DNA from: Haloechinothrix_A salitolerans
GTDB taxonomy: Bacteria > Actinomycetota > Actinomycetes > Mycobacteriales > Pseudonocardiaceae
NCBI RefSeq assembly: GCF_039544105.1
Contig: NZ_BAABLA010000025.1
Length of the DNA stretch: 64,000 bases
Strand: one strand, 5' to 3'
Both the position numbers and the translations under genes were made by a program. The notes beneath the pieces are model-generated. The model did not search any database. It saw only the letters and a list, made by a program, of their open reading frames with translations, and was not told the DNA's origin. Shown here one piece after another: positions 51,851 through 60,641 of this stretch (its first letter is position 1; the number at the start of each line of letters is the position of its first letter).

Positions 51851-53239
51851 TCAGCAGCCGACGAGCCGCGCGGCGAGGTAGCTTTCCAGCTGGTCGATCG
51901 CGACGCGCTCCTGGTTCATCGTGTCCCGCTCCCGCACCGTCACGGCGTAGTCGTCCAGCGAGTCGAAGTCGATCGTGACGCAGAACGGCGTGCCGATCTC
52001 GTCGTGACGACGGTAGCGGCGACCGATCGCGCCGGAGTCGTCGAAGTCGACGTTCCAGTTCTTGCGCAGCGTGGTCGCGATGTCGCGGGCCTTCGGCGAC
52101 AGGTCGGCGTTGCGCGACAGCGGCAGCACCGCCACCTTCACCGGCGCGAGCCTGCGGTCCAGCTTGAGCACGACGCGCTTGTCGACGCCGCCCTTGGCGT
52201 TGGGCGCCTCGTCCTCGGTGTAGGCGTCGAGCAGGAACGCCATCATCGGACGTCCCACACCCGCTGCCGGTTCGATCACGAACGGCCGGTACCGCTCCCC
52301 GGTCGACTGGTCGAAATAGGACAGATCAACACCGGAGTGGTTGGAGTGCGTGGTCAGGTCGAAGTCCGTGCGGTTGGCGATGCCCTCCAGCTCGCCCCAC
52401 TCCTGGCCCGACGAGAACTGGAAACGGTACTCGATGTCGACGGTGCGCTTCGAGTAGTGCGACAGCTTTTCCTTCGGGTGCTCGTAGTGGCGCAGGTTGT
52501 CCTTTGCGATTCCGAGGTCGGTGTACCACTTGGTGCGCTCGTCGATCCAGTACTGGTGCCAGGACTCGTCCTCGCCCGGCTCGACGAAGAACTCCATCTC
52601 CATCTGCTCGAACTCGCGGGTGCGGAAGATGAAGTTGCCCGGCGTGATCTCGTTGCGGAACGACTTGCCGATCTGGCCGATGCCGAACGGCGGCTTCTTC
52701 CGCGACGACGTCAGCACGTTGGAGAAGTTGATGAAGATGCCCTGCGCGGTCTCCGGCCGCAGGTAGTGCAGCCCCTCTTCGGACTCGACCGGGCCGAGGT
52801 AGGTCTTGAGCAGGCCGTTGAACTCGCGCGGCTCGGTGTACTCGCCGCGCGTGCCGCAGTTCGGGCACGGCACGTCGCCGAGGTGGCCCTCGTCCGCCTC
52901 CTTGCCGGTGCGCTCGGCGTACTCCTCGGCGAGCTGGTCGGCACGCCAGCGGCGGTGACACGACAGGCACTCGATCAGCGGGTCGACGAACGCCTCGACG
53001 TGGCCGGACGCCACCCACACATCGCGCGGCAGGATCACCGACGAGTCCAGGCCGACGACGTCGTCGCGGCCTTGGATCATGTGCTTCCACCACTGCCGCT
53101 TGATGTTGTCCTTCAGCTCGACGCCGAGCGGTCCGTAGTCCCAAGCCGAGCGGGTACCGCCGTAGATCTCCCCGCACGGGAAGACGAAGCCACGTCGCTT
53201 GCACAGGCTGACAACGGTCTCGATTCTGTCGGTCGCCAC
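51851..53239 (-). CDS. glyS: Glycyl-tRNA synthetase (dimeric, eukaryote-like type)
   Basis: A 462-residue class II synthetase of the alpha2 kind used by actinobacteria. Motif 1 region IYGGTRSAWDYGPLG, motif 2 GKSFRNEITPGNFIFRTREF, motif 3 VIEPAAGVGRPMMAFL, and an inserted zinc module CLSCHRRW with CPNCGTRGEY. It charges tRNA-Gly. A divergent SmtB-type regulator gene starts 145 bases away. Length and motifs are complete. Confidence 0.96.
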   Translation of the reverse strand: MATDRIETVVSLCKRRGFVFPCGEIYGGTRSAWDYGPLGVELKDNIKRQWWKHMIQGRDDVVGLDSSVILPRDVWVASGHVEAFVDPLIECLSCHRRWRADQLAEEYAERTGKEADEGHLGDVPCPNCGTRGEYTEPREFNGLLKTYLGPVESEEGLHYLRPETAQGIFINFSNVLTSSRKKPPFGIGQIGKSFRNEITPGNFIFRTREFEQMEMEFFVEPGEDESWHQYWIDERTKWYTDLGIAKDNLRHYEHPKEKLSHYSKRTVDIEYRFQFSSGQEWGELEGIANRTDFDLTTHSNHSGVDLSYFDQSTGERYRPFVIEPAAGVGRPMMAFLLDAYTEDEAPNAKGGVDKRVVLKLDRRLAPVKVAVLPLSRNADLSPKARDIATTLRKNWNVDFDDSGAIGRRYRRHDEIGTPFCVTIDFDSLDDYAVTVRERDTMNQERVAIDQLESYLAARLVGC

Positions 53240-53383
53240 GGAAGGACTCTCCGGATGTGTGAGTACTGGGGTTTCTGAATGCTCAAGCGTAGCCCGGGCG
53301 GGTGCGACCCGAGTGGGCGGCTCGCGCCCTCACTCACAGTAACGCCTCGCGGCGCGGTCGACGTCGGCGACTACCATGACACC

Positions 53384-53767
53384 ATGGCGCCGGCCTTGGG
53401 AGACACCGCGAGCAACACGGAACCATCACACTCACCGGATCGGTCCGTGACGCCCGTCCCAGTGCCGCCGACGGGTACGCTCGCGGAGGCGGGCGAGCTG
53501 CTGCGGGCGCTGGCGGCCCCAGTGCGGATCGCGATCGTGCTGCAGCTGCGCTCGGGCGAGCGTTGCGTGCACGAGCTGGTCGAGGGCCTCGGCGTCGCGC
53601 AGCCGCTCATCAGCCAGCACCTGCGGGTGCTCAAGGCGGCGCGCGTGGTGCGAGGACAGCGGCGCGGCAGGGAAGTCGTCTACCGGCTCGCCGACGACCA
53701 CCTCGCCCACATCGTCGCCGACGCCGTCGCGCACGTAGCCGAGATGGAGGAGGACCAACGTCCATGA
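53384..53767 (+). CDS. ArsR/SmtB-family zinc-responsive regulator
   Basis: 127 residues from ATG 53384 (the frame is open upstream). Winged helix: GELLRALAAPVRIAIVLQL, ELVEGLGVAQPLISQHLRVL. The last helix shows the alpha-5 zinc site spacing D-x-H-x10-H-x2-E in DDHLAHIVADAVAHVAE, as in SmtB. It is overlapped by the zur gene (ATGA), forming the conserved actinobacterial pair that balances zinc export and uptake. It would release DNA when zinc is high. Confidence 0.88.
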   Translation: MAPALGDTASNTEPSHSPDRSVTPVPVPPTGTLAEAGELLRALAAPVRIAIVLQLRSGERCVHELVEGLGVAQPLISQHLRVLKAARVVRGQRRGREVVYRLADDHLAHIVADAVAHVAEMEEDQRP

Positions 53768-54192
53768 CAAGCGCCGGGTCACGCACGGAGACCAGCGCGC
53801 CGGTTCCCGGCCGCAGAGCGACGAAGCAACGCGCTGCCGTCGTCGAGCTGCTCAACGAGATCGACGACTTCCGCTCCGCCCAGGAGCTGCACGACGAGCT
53901 GCGCAAACGCGGCGACGCGATCGGCCTGACCACCGTGTACCGGACGTTGCAGTCACTGTCGGACGCCGGGGTGATCGACGTCCTGCGCACCGAGTCCGGC
54001 GAGGCGGTCTACCGGCGCTGCTCGGATCACCACCACCATCACCTGGTCTGCCGGGAGTGCGGCTACACCGTGGAGATCGAGGGGCCAGCCGTGGAGCGCT
54101 GGGCCGACAAGATCGCCACCAGCAACGGGTTCTCGAACATCAGCCACACCGTGGAGATCGTCGGGACGTGCTCGACCTGCGCGGCGGGTTGA
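53764..54192 (+). CDS. zur: Zinc uptake regulator, Fur family
   Basis: A 142-residue Fur-family protein from ATG 53764. It has the winged-helix segment FRSAQELHDELRKRG and GLTTVYRTLQSLSDAGV, the metal-site stretch CSDHHHHHLVCRECG, and CSTC at the C-terminus, the two CxxC pairs of the structural zinc. Coupling to an SmtB-type gene marks it as Zur rather than Fur. It represses zinc uptake genes when zinc is replete. Confidence 0.9.
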   Translation: MTSAGSRTETSAPVPGRRATKQRAAVVELLNEIDDFRSAQELHDELRKRGDAIGLTTVYRTLQSLSDAGVIDVLRTESGEAVYRRCSDHHHHHLVCRECGYTVEIEGPAVERWADKIATSNGFSNISHTVEIVGTCSTCAAG

Positions 54193-54269
54193 CGGACGAG
54201 TCCGGTGTCGTTGCCGGGCAGTGTCGGACCTCCGTGGGATACTGACCACTGAGTGAGGAGGTCGTAGCG

Positions 54270-54869
54270 ATGACTGCCCTTCCCGAGCCGGAATGGGCTC
54301 ACCTAGTGGGACAGGACCGGCTGATGACCGTCGACGAGTATGCCGCGCTGGGGGAAACCAAGTCCGGCTATACCGAGTTAATCGAAGGCCGGATCATGAT
54401 GTCGCCGAGTCCCGCGCCGAAGCACAACATCGCCCTGGGTGAGCTGTTCATACAGCTCAGGGGGCAAGTGCCCGCACACCTGCGCGTCATCCAAGACGTC
54501 GACGTCGATCTCGAGTTGGTGGCGGCCGATCAACCCGGATTCTCCCGCCGGCCCGACCTCGTCGTCGTGGAAAGTGAGGCTGTCGAGCGGGTGGAACGCG
54601 AAGGCGGCATGCTTCGGGCAGCCGAGGTCGTCGTCGTGATCGAGGTCGTCTCCCCTGGCTCGCGCCGCATCGACTACAAGGACAAGCACGGCGAGTACGC
54701 CGACGCGGGCATCCCGCACTACTGGATCGTCGACCTGGACGAGCCAGCCTCGGTCGTTGCTTGCCACCTCGCCGGTGTCCTTGGCTACCAGGATGCTCCC
54801 GATGTCACCGGCGTGTTCGCGGTCCAGGAGCCGTTCCCGGTCGAGCTAGACCTTCGTCGACTGCGCTGA
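54270..54869 (+). CDS. Uma2-family (DUF820) putative endonuclease
   Basis: The 199-residue protein belongs to the PD-(D/E)XK-fold Uma2 family, abundant in actinobacteria and cyanobacteria. Motifs: LIEGRIMMSPSPAPKHN, RRPDLVVVESE (catalytic D), VVVVIEVVSPGSRRIDYKDK (E-x-V, K) and IPHYWIVDLDEP. GAGTGAGGAGG precedes the ATG. Nuclease activity is predicted from fold; biological role is unknown. Confidence 0.88.
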   Translation: MTALPEPEWAHLVGQDRLMTVDEYAALGETKSGYTELIEGRIMMSPSPAPKHNIALGELFIQLRGQVPAHLRVIQDVDVDLELVAADQPGFSRRPDLVVVESEAVERVEREGGMLRAAEVVVVIEVVSPGSRRIDYKDKHGEYADAGIPHYWIVDLDEPASVVACHLAGVLGYQDAPDVTGVFAVQEPFPVELDLRRLR

Positions 54870-54876
54870 CGGACGA

Positions 54877-55308
54877 CTACTGCTGCTCGACGTCGGCCAT
54901 ACCGAGCAGGTCCGAACGCAGCTGCGACGCGGTGGAGACCACCAGCATCAGCAGCGTGCCCAGCGGCGTCTCCTCCAGCCCGTCGGCCGGGAAGGCGTAG
55001 CGCAGCGTGACGTCCAGCCCGGTCTCGGTGTGGACAACACCGAGGGTGCCGAACAGTCCCTGACCAGCGCGTTCGGCCGCCGACGCCGCCAGCGAGGGGT
55101 CGTCGGGCAGATCCCACGCGACGACGCAGGTCAGGCTCAGCACGGTCAGGCCCTCCGCGAGCCGCACCGCCTGCACGGCGCAGGGGACGTCGGAGTGCCG
55201 GAAGGTCAGCGCGCCGTCGTCGTCGACGTGCACCTCGATGTAGCGCTCCAACGCCTCCTTGGCGTTCGCCAGCAGCTCGGCGGTGTGGGTGGCCTCGGTA
55301 CTCATCAT
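54877..55308 (-). CDS. YbjN-like / type III secretion chaperone-fold protein
   Basis: 143 residues (start 55308 or the next ATG at 55305). AKEALERYIEVHVDDDGALTF, a central LTVLSLTCVVAWDLPDDP and DVTLRYAFPADGLEETPLG fit the YbjN domain, an alpha/beta chaperone-like fold. It overlaps the uppS stop and is the last gene of recO-uppS-ybjN-like. No enzymatic motif is seen. Confidence 0.65.
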   Translation of the reverse strand: MMSTEATHTAELLANAKEALERYIEVHVDDDGALTFRHSDVPCAVQAVRLAEGLTVLSLTCVVAWDLPDDPSLAASAAERAGQGLFGTLGVVHTETGLDVTLRYAFPADGLEETPLGTLLMLVVSTASQLRSDLLGMADVEQQ

Positions 55309-56120
55309 TGACTCTCTTCCACGGCGTCACGGGCGGCCCCGAAGCGTCGATCGCGCTTGGCGTACTCCAGGCAGGCCTGCCAGAGATGGGTGCGGTCGAA
55401 GTCGGGGAACAGCGTGTCCTGGAAGACGAACTCGGCATACGCCGACTGCCACAGCAGGAAGTTCGACGTCCGCTGCTCACCGGACGGCCGCAGGAACAGG
55501 TCCACGTCCGGCATCTCCGGCTGGTACAGGTACTTCGCGATGGTGCGCTCGTTCACCTTCGCCGGGTTGATCTCGCCTGCCGCCGCGAGCTCCGCGATGC
55601 GGCGCGCGGCGTCACCGATCTCCGCACGACCACCGTAGTTCACGCACATGGTCATGTTCAGCTTCGTGTTGTGCTTGGTCTTCTCCTCGGCCGCCTGCAG
55701 CTCCTTGATGACGCTGCGCCACAGCTTGGGACGACGTCCCGCCCAGCGGATCCGCACCCCGATCGAGCCGAGGTAATCGACCTGGCGGCGAATGGTGTCG
55801 CGGTTGAAGCCCATCAGGAAGCGCACCTCCTCGGGGCTGCGCTTCCAGTTCTCGGTGGAGAACGCGTAAACCGACAGCCACTTCACGCCCAGCTCGACCG
55901 CGCCGCTAGCGACGTCGATCATGACGGCCTCGCCCCGCTTGTGACCCTCGATGCGCGGCAGTCCCCGCTGGTTGGCCCAGCGGCCGTTGCCGTCCATCAC
56001 CAGGGCGACGTGACGCGGCAGGAACTCGGCGGGGATGTCCGGCGGTCGCGCACCGGACGGGTGGGGGTCCGGTGCGTTGATCGTGCCGGGCGTGCCCGGG
56101 TCGTGACGGCTACGCCGCAC
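55305..56120 (-). CDS. uppS: Isoprenyl transferase (undecaprenyl/decaprenyl diphosphate synthase family)
   Basis: 271 residues from GTG 56120, with GGAGG 8 bases upstream, inside the end of recO; the longer open frame is not conserved. Cis-prenyltransferase signatures are HVALVMDGNGRWANQRGL, SVYAFSTENWKRSPEEV, CVNYGGRAEI and the C-terminal DLFLRPSGEQRTSNFLLWQ. It makes the polyprenyl carrier for cell wall synthesis at the membrane. Confidence 0.95.
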   Translation of the reverse strand: MRRSRHDPGTPGTINAPDPHPSGARPPDIPAEFLPRHVALVMDGNGRWANQRGLPRIEGHKRGEAVMIDVASGAVELGVKWLSVYAFSTENWKRSPEEVRFLMGFNRDTIRRQVDYLGSIGVRIRWAGRRPKLWRSVIKELQAAEEKTKHNTKLNMTMCVNYGGRAEIGDAARRIAELAAAGEINPAKVNERTIAKYLYQPEMPDVDLFLRPSGEQRTSNFLLWQSAYAEFVFQDTLFPDFDRTHLWQACLEYAKRDRRFGAARDAVEESQ

Positions 56121-56124
56121 TGTT

Positions 56125-56913
56125 TCAGCCTCCGCTCGCTGCCTCACTCGCTGCTTCGGTGCCCAGGGTCCCCTGCCACACGCGCCGCTCAACCAGCGGA
56201 AGTGAGCGTAACTGACGCTCCAGATGCCACTGCAGGTGCGCGGCGACCAGGCCACTCGCATCGCGTCGAGTACCCTGCGCCGTCGCGTCCGCCGTGTCCC
56301 AGTCGCCGTGCAGCAGCGCCCCGAGCAGGCCGATCACCTCGGGGGCGGGGCTGACCGCGCCCGCGGGCTTGCACCGCGCGCACACCAGCCCGCCCGCCTG
56401 CACGCTGAACGCCGAGTGCGGGCCGGGAAGCCCGCAACGGGCGCACTCCGACACGGCGGGCGCCCACCCCGCGAACGCCATCGCGCGCAGCAGGAAGGCG
56501 TCCAGCACCAACGAGGAATCCCGCTGCCCGTCCGCGAGCGCCCGCAGCGCGCCGACGACCAACAGATACAGCCGCAGCGCCGGTTCGCCCTCCTCCGCGG
56601 CGAGCCGGTCGGCGGTCTCGGCGATCGCGCTGGCCGACGTGTAGCGCTGGTAGTCCGACACGATGCCGACCGCGAAGGCGTCCACGGTCGTGACCTGGGT
56701 GATGACGTCCAGCGTGCGGCCAGGGTAGAACTGCGCGTCGACGTGGCCGAACGGCTCCAGCCGCGCGCCGAACCGCGAGGTCGTGCGGCGCACGCCCTTG
56801 GCGACGGCACGTAGCTTGCCATGCTTGCGCGTCAGCAGCGTGATGATGCGATCAGCTTCACCGAGCTTGTGCACGCGCAGCACCACACCGGTGTCGCGAT
56901 ACAGATGGGCCAC
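56125..56913 (-). CDS. recO: DNA repair protein RecO
   Basis: A 262-residue protein with the N-terminal OB fold (MAHLYRDTGVVLRVHKLGEA, GKLRAVAKGVRR) and a C-terminal helical part with a zinc site, CARCGLPGP and LVCARC. It loads RecA with RecR in the RecFOR pathway. It is first in an operon with uppS, whose start lies 4 bases after the recO stop, an arrangement seen throughout actinobacteria. Confidence 0.95.
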   Translation of the reverse strand: MAHLYRDTGVVLRVHKLGEADRIITLLTRKHGKLRAVAKGVRRTTSRFGARLEPFGHVDAQFYPGRTLDVITQVTTVDAFAVGIVSDYQRYTSASAIAETADRLAAEEGEPALRLYLLVVGALRALADGQRDSSLVLDAFLLRAMAFAGWAPAVSECARCGLPGPHSAFSVQAGGLVCARCKPAGAVSPAPEVIGLLGALLHGDWDTADATAQGTRRDASGLVAAHLQWHLERQLRSLPLVERRVWQGTLGTEAASEAASGG

Positions 56914-56999
56914 GCCCCGATCATCCCACTCCGTCGGGTGTCAGGGGCGCTGGCCACGCGGTGTGGACAACGGTGGCGAGTCGATCGGACCGCCGTGGT

Positions 57000-57053
57000 G
57001 TGGAGTGTGAGCAGTTGTGGTCGTCCTGGCGACCACAACTGCTCACACTCCAC
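57000..57053. terminator. Perfect 24-bp inverted repeat
   Basis: Arms 57000-57023 (starting GTGGAGTGTGAGC) and 57030-57053 are perfectly complementary with a 6-base loop TCCTGG. It lies between the oxygenase gene (ending 57105) and recO (starting 56913), both on the minus strand, so it terminates the former. The length and perfection exceed ordinary terminators. Confidence 0.7.
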
Positions 57054-57104
57054 TCGGGAACGGCACGGCGAGGCTGTGCGGCACGTCGGGACAAGGCGAC
57101 GTCG

Positions 57105-57938
57105 TCAGATGACGGGCTTGCCGGTGCGCAGGCGCCTGCGGGTGTCCCACCACACCAGGTTGAGCGGGAACTCCCGCAGCACCCGTGGCAGGAACCGGTT
57201 CACCAGCCGGATCGCGCGCAACAACGCGTCGAACCGGCGCTGCCTGCGCTCGTCCCAGCGCAGGCCCATCGCCTCACGGAACGGTGGGTGCAGAAATCCG
57301 GTGGTGATGAACTCGCCGAACCCACCCAGTAGCCAGGCCACCGGACGTCCGTAGAACCGCAGCCGCGCGATGCCGAGCAGGTACTCGCGGGTGGGCTCAT
57401 CGACGTCGATCAGCTCGGTGCCCTTGGCCCAGTACTCCTCGAACGCCGCGAGGTCGGCGGGCCAGGCGTCCTCCCGCACCTGCAGCGTCGTGCCCAGGCG
57501 TTTGCCGTCCCTATACAGCGTCTCGGCGGTGGCTTCGTCGAGCTCGCCGACGAACGCGCGATAGGTGTCCTCGACGCCCCGGTAGAGACAGGCCGCCACC
57601 CAGAGTTGCAGCTCGGGGTCGAAGGCGTTGTAGGGCACTTCGGCGTCCGGCGCTGAGCGCACGTGCGCGTGGACGCCGTCGATCTGTTTGCGCAGCGCAC
57701 GACGTTCCTCGTCGGTGCCGCGCATCGCGGTCATGAGGTAGGCCAGGGTGGTGCGGGTGCGCTTGATCGGGTGTTCCCAGATGTTGCCCGTGGCCACGGG
57801 GCTGTACATCACGCCGTGCCCCACCGGCTTGCGGGCGAGCTGCATGATCACGTTGGCGCCACCCGCGAGGAGCGACGCGCCGTGGATCTCGTCACCCAAG
57901 GCACTCCCCGCGCTGGTCTGTTGGGAACGGCGCACCAC
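57105..57938 (-). CDS. DUF2236 / MpaB-family oxygenase-like protein
   Basis: A 277-residue protein from GTG 57938 behind GAAGGTG. The DUF2236 family, related to latex-clearing heme oxygenases, shows a conserved histidine (EEHP-type NIWEHPIKRTRTTLAYL here) and YNAFDPELQLWVAACLYRG, plus a helical C-terminus. Most family members are actinobacterial; substrates are unknown. A split palindrome at 57958-57983 may be the site of a TetR-like regulator. Confidence 0.82.
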   Translation of the reverse strand: MVRRSQQTSAGSALGDEIHGASLLAGGANVIMQLARKPVGHGVMYSPVATGNIWEHPIKRTRTTLAYLMTAMRGTDEERRALRKQIDGVHAHVRSAPDAEVPYNAFDPELQLWVAACLYRGVEDTYRAFVGELDEATAETLYRDGKRLGTTLQVREDAWPADLAAFEEYWAKGTELIDVDEPTREYLLGIARLRFYGRPVAWLLGGFGEFITTGFLHPPFREAMGLRWDERRQRRFDALLRAIRLVNRFLPRVLREFPLNLVWWDTRRRLRTGKPVI

Positions 57939-57957
57939 GGCTCACCACACCTTCGTC

Positions 57958-57983
57958 ATTGTTGACTAACTGCCAACAACAAT
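57958..57983. promoter_or_regulatory. Possible operator upstream of the DUF2236 gene
   Basis: ATTGTTG (57958-57964) and CAACAAT (57977-57983) are inverted arms separated by 12 bases, 20 bases upstream of the start codon. The AT-rich arms stand out in GC-rich DNA. No regulator gene is adjacent. Confidence 0.4.
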
Positions 57984-58029
57984 GGCAAGGCGCGGTGGCG
58001 CTGTCAACCTAGCGGCGAGGCGATGGACG

Positions 58030-58929
58030 TCAGAAGCCGAGGCGGCGGAGCTGCTTCGGGTCGCGCTGCCAGTCCTTGGCGATCTTGACGTGCAGGTCGA
58101 GGTAGATCTTCGTGCCCAGCAGGTTCTCGATCTGCTTGCGCGCCTGCGTGCCGACCTGCTTGAGCCGCTGCCCCTTGTGCCCGAGGACGATGCCCTTCTG
58201 GCTGGGCCGCTCCACGTAGAGGAACGCGTGGACGTCGAGCAGATCGTCGCGGCCTTCGCGCGGCAGCATCTCTTCGATCGTCACCGCGAGCGAATGCGGC
58301 AACTCGTCCCGCACGCCCTCCAGCGCCGCCTCGCGGATCAGCTCCGCGACCAGCGTCTGCTCCGGCTCGTCGGTCAGCTCCCCGCCCGGATACAGCTCCG
58401 GCCCCTCGGGTAGCCGCTTGACCAGCAAGTCGGCGAGGACGTCGAGCTGGAAGCCGTCCTTGGCCGATACCGGCACGATCTCGGCGAAGTCGAGCAGGTC
58501 CTGCATCGCCACGAGCTGCGCGGCGACCTGGTCGCGCGGCGCGAGGTCGGTCTTGGTGACAATGCCGATCACCGGCGTGCGTTTGGCGACCTTGCGCAGC
58601 TCACCGGCGATGTAGCGGTCACCGGGCCCGATCTTCTCGTCGGCCGGCACGCACAGCCCAACGACGTCGACCTCGGACCACGTCGCGTACACCAGGTCGT
58701 TGAGCCGCTGACCGAGCAACGTCCTCGGCCGATGCAGACCCGGCGTGTCCACGATGATGAGCTGCGAATCGGGGCGGTGCACGATGCCCCGGATGGCGTG
58801 CCGGGTGGTCTGCGGCTTGCTGGATGTGATCGCGACCTTGCTGCCGACCAGCGCGTTCGTCAGCGTCGACTTGCCCGCGTTGGGCCTGCCGACGAAGCAC
58901 GCGAAGCCGGACCGATGCGGCTCGCTCAC
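58030..58929 (-). CDS. era: GTPase Era
   Basis: A 299-residue protein with G1 GRPNAGKSTLTNAL, G3 VDTPGLHRPRTLLG, G4 TKTDL and a C-terminal KH domain (GHKGQRLKQVGTQARKQIE). It assists 16S rRNA maturation and 30S assembly. It is last in the phoH-ybeY-corC-cdd-era unit; its ATG overlaps the stop of the deaminase-like gene. Confidence 0.96.
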   Translation of the reverse strand: MSEPHRSGFACFVGRPNAGKSTLTNALVGSKVAITSSKPQTTRHAIRGIVHRPDSQLIIVDTPGLHRPRTLLGQRLNDLVYATWSEVDVVGLCVPADEKIGPGDRYIAGELRKVAKRTPVIGIVTKTDLAPRDQVAAQLVAMQDLLDFAEIVPVSAKDGFQLDVLADLLVKRLPEGPELYPGGELTDEPEQTLVAELIREAALEGVRDELPHSLAVTIEEMLPREGRDDLLDVHAFLYVERPSQKGIVLGHKGQRLKQVGTQARKQIENLLGTKIYLDLHVKIAKDWQRDPKQLRRLGF

Positions 58930-59267
58930 CCGATGACCTCGGTGACCGTGCCGCGCGCGTCGGCGACGTAGATCGGTGCCTTCTCGGCGAGGTCACGCAC
59001 CGCGCGCACCGACGTCTGATCGACGTCGCCATCGGTGACGACGGCCGCCGCCTCGATCCCCTCCGCGCCGCTGGACACGGCGGCGGCGATCGCGGCCTGC
59101 AATGCCGTCAGGGACAACGACGGCAGCGAGACCGTGGCGGCGGCGTAGGTCCTGCCGTCGGTGTCGCGCACCGCGGCGCCCTCGGCGGCCTGCGTGCGGG
59201 CGCGGGACGACCGCGCCAGCGTCACGATCTTGGCATCCTCGTCGTCCAGCTGGATCTGCTCCGGCAT
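58926..59267 (-). CDS. Degenerate cytidine deaminase-like protein
   Basis: 113 residues from ATG 59267 (MPEQIQLDDEDAKIV). The fold pattern of cytidine deaminase is visible (TYAAATVSLPSLSLTALQAA), but the zinc-binding H-A-E and PCxxC motifs are absent, so it is unlikely to be a deaminase. The gene is conserved at this place between the CorC-type protein and era in actinobacteria. Role unknown. Confidence 0.75.
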   Translation of the reverse strand: MPEQIQLDDEDAKIVTLARSSRARTQAAEGAAVRDTDGRTYAAATVSLPSLSLTALQAAIAAAVSSGAEGIEAAAVVTDGDVDQTSVRAVRDLAEKAPIYVADARGTVTEVIG

Positions 59268-59287
59268 CCGCAACGCTCCTACTCGTC

Positions 59288-60628
59288 TCACTCGCCACGG
59301 TCGATGTGGTCAGTGGGCTGCGACCCGTTCCCCGTGACACCGTTGGCCGCGAGGCTCACCTCGGGGGCTTCCGGACGCACCACCACGGTGCTGATCCGCA
59401 TGCGGCCCCTGCGGTCCTTGCCGCCCTCCGCGTGCAGCCGCAGGCCAGAGACCTCGGCTTCCGCACCCGGCAACGGGACTCTACCCAGCCGCTGCGCGAG
59501 GAGCCCCACCACGGTCTCCACATCGTGTTCGCTGAAGTCGACGCCGTACAACTCGCCCAAGTCGTCCACGCCGAGCCGCGCCGAGACGCGCACCGCGTCC
59601 TCGTCGAGGTACTCCACCGGTGGCCGTTCCTCGAGGTCGGACTCGTCGGTGATCTCGCCCACGATCTCCTCGATGATGTCCTCGATGGTGAGCAGGCCAG
59701 CCGTGCCGCCGTACTCGTCGACAGCGATGGCGACGTGGTTGCGCGAGACCTGCATCGCCCGCAGCAGCGCGTCGAGGCGCTTCGAGTCGGGCACGAACGT
59801 GGCCGAATTCATCACCTCGGCGACCTGGCGCGCGTCACCGCCAGGCACCATGCTGGCGCTGACGAGGTCCTTGATGTTGACGATGCCGACGATGTCGTCG
59901 ACGTTCTCCCCGATCACAGGCAGCCGGCTGAACCCGCTGCGCAGCGACAACGCCAGCGCCTGCCGCACGGTCTTGGTGCGCTCGATCCAGACGATCTCGG
60001 TGCGCGGCACCATCACCTCGCGGGCCACGGTGTCGCCCAGCTCGAACACCGAATGGATCATCTCGCGTTCGGAGTCCTCGACGACGCCACGTTCCTGCGC
60101 GAGGTCAACCAGCTCGCGGACCTCGACCTCGGTGGTGAACGGACCCTGCCGGAAGCCCTTCCCTGGGGTGATGGCGTTACCCAGCACGATCAGCAGCCTG
60201 CTCAGCGGGCCGAGCAGGAACCCGAGCACCCGCACCGGCCCCGCGACGGCCAGACCAACCCAGTACGGATGCTGCCTGCCGATGGTGCGGGGACCGACGC
60301 CGACCAGCACGTAGCTAACGACGAGCATCACGCCCGCCGAGGTGACCACGGCGAGCCACTCCGGGTCGATCCAGCGCAGCATCACCACGGTGAGCAGCAC
60401 CGTCGCGGTGAGCTCGCAGCCGAGGCGCAGGAGCAACAACAGGTTGATGTGCCTGCTGCGCTCCTCGACGACGGCGGAGAGCTGACGCGAACCGGCGGTG
60501 CCCGAGCGAACCAGCCCGGCGACTCGGGCCCGGGAGACGGCGCTGATGGCGGCGTCCGCCGCCGCGAACAGTCCGCCCGCCAGCACGAGAGTCACCGCCA
60601 GTACCACGAGTACCGCGGAATTGGTCAT
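59288..60628 (-). CDS. DUF21-CBS-CorC/HlyC membrane protein
   Basis: 446 residues: an N-terminal DUF21 domain with about four TM helices (SAVLVVLAVTLVLAGGLFAA onward), a CBS pair (VMVPRTEIVWIERTKTV, GFSRLPVIGENVDDIVG), and a C-terminal CorC/HlyC domain (DEYGGTAGLLTIEDIIEEIV). Related proteins export magnesium or cobalt ions. It sits 13 bases after ybeY and upstream of the deaminase-like gene in the era operon. Confidence 0.92.
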   Translation of the reverse strand: MTNSAVLVVLAVTLVLAGGLFAAADAAISAVSRARVAGLVRSGTAGSRQLSAVVEERSRHINLLLLLRLGCELTATVLLTVVMLRWIDPEWLAVVTSAGVMLVVSYVLVGVGPRTIGRQHPYWVGLAVAGPVRVLGFLLGPLSRLLIVLGNAITPGKGFRQGPFTTEVEVRELVDLAQERGVVEDSEREMIHSVFELGDTVAREVMVPRTEIVWIERTKTVRQALALSLRSGFSRLPVIGENVDDIVGIVNIKDLVSASMVPGGDARQVAEVMNSATFVPDSKRLDALLRAMQVSRNHVAIAVDEYGGTAGLLTIEDIIEEIVGEITDESDLEERPPVEYLDEDAVRVSARLGVDDLGELYGVDFSEHDVETVVGLLAQRLGRVPLPGAEAEVSGLRLHAEGGKDRRGRMRISTVVVRPEAPEVSLAANGVTGNGSQPTDHIDRGE

Positions 60629-60641
60629 GATGCCGCCGGGC

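Noticed and set aside
52004..53278. 424-codon antisense frame over glyS
   Set aside because: Shadow frame rich in Val/Leu/Arg without motifs; glyS is unambiguous.
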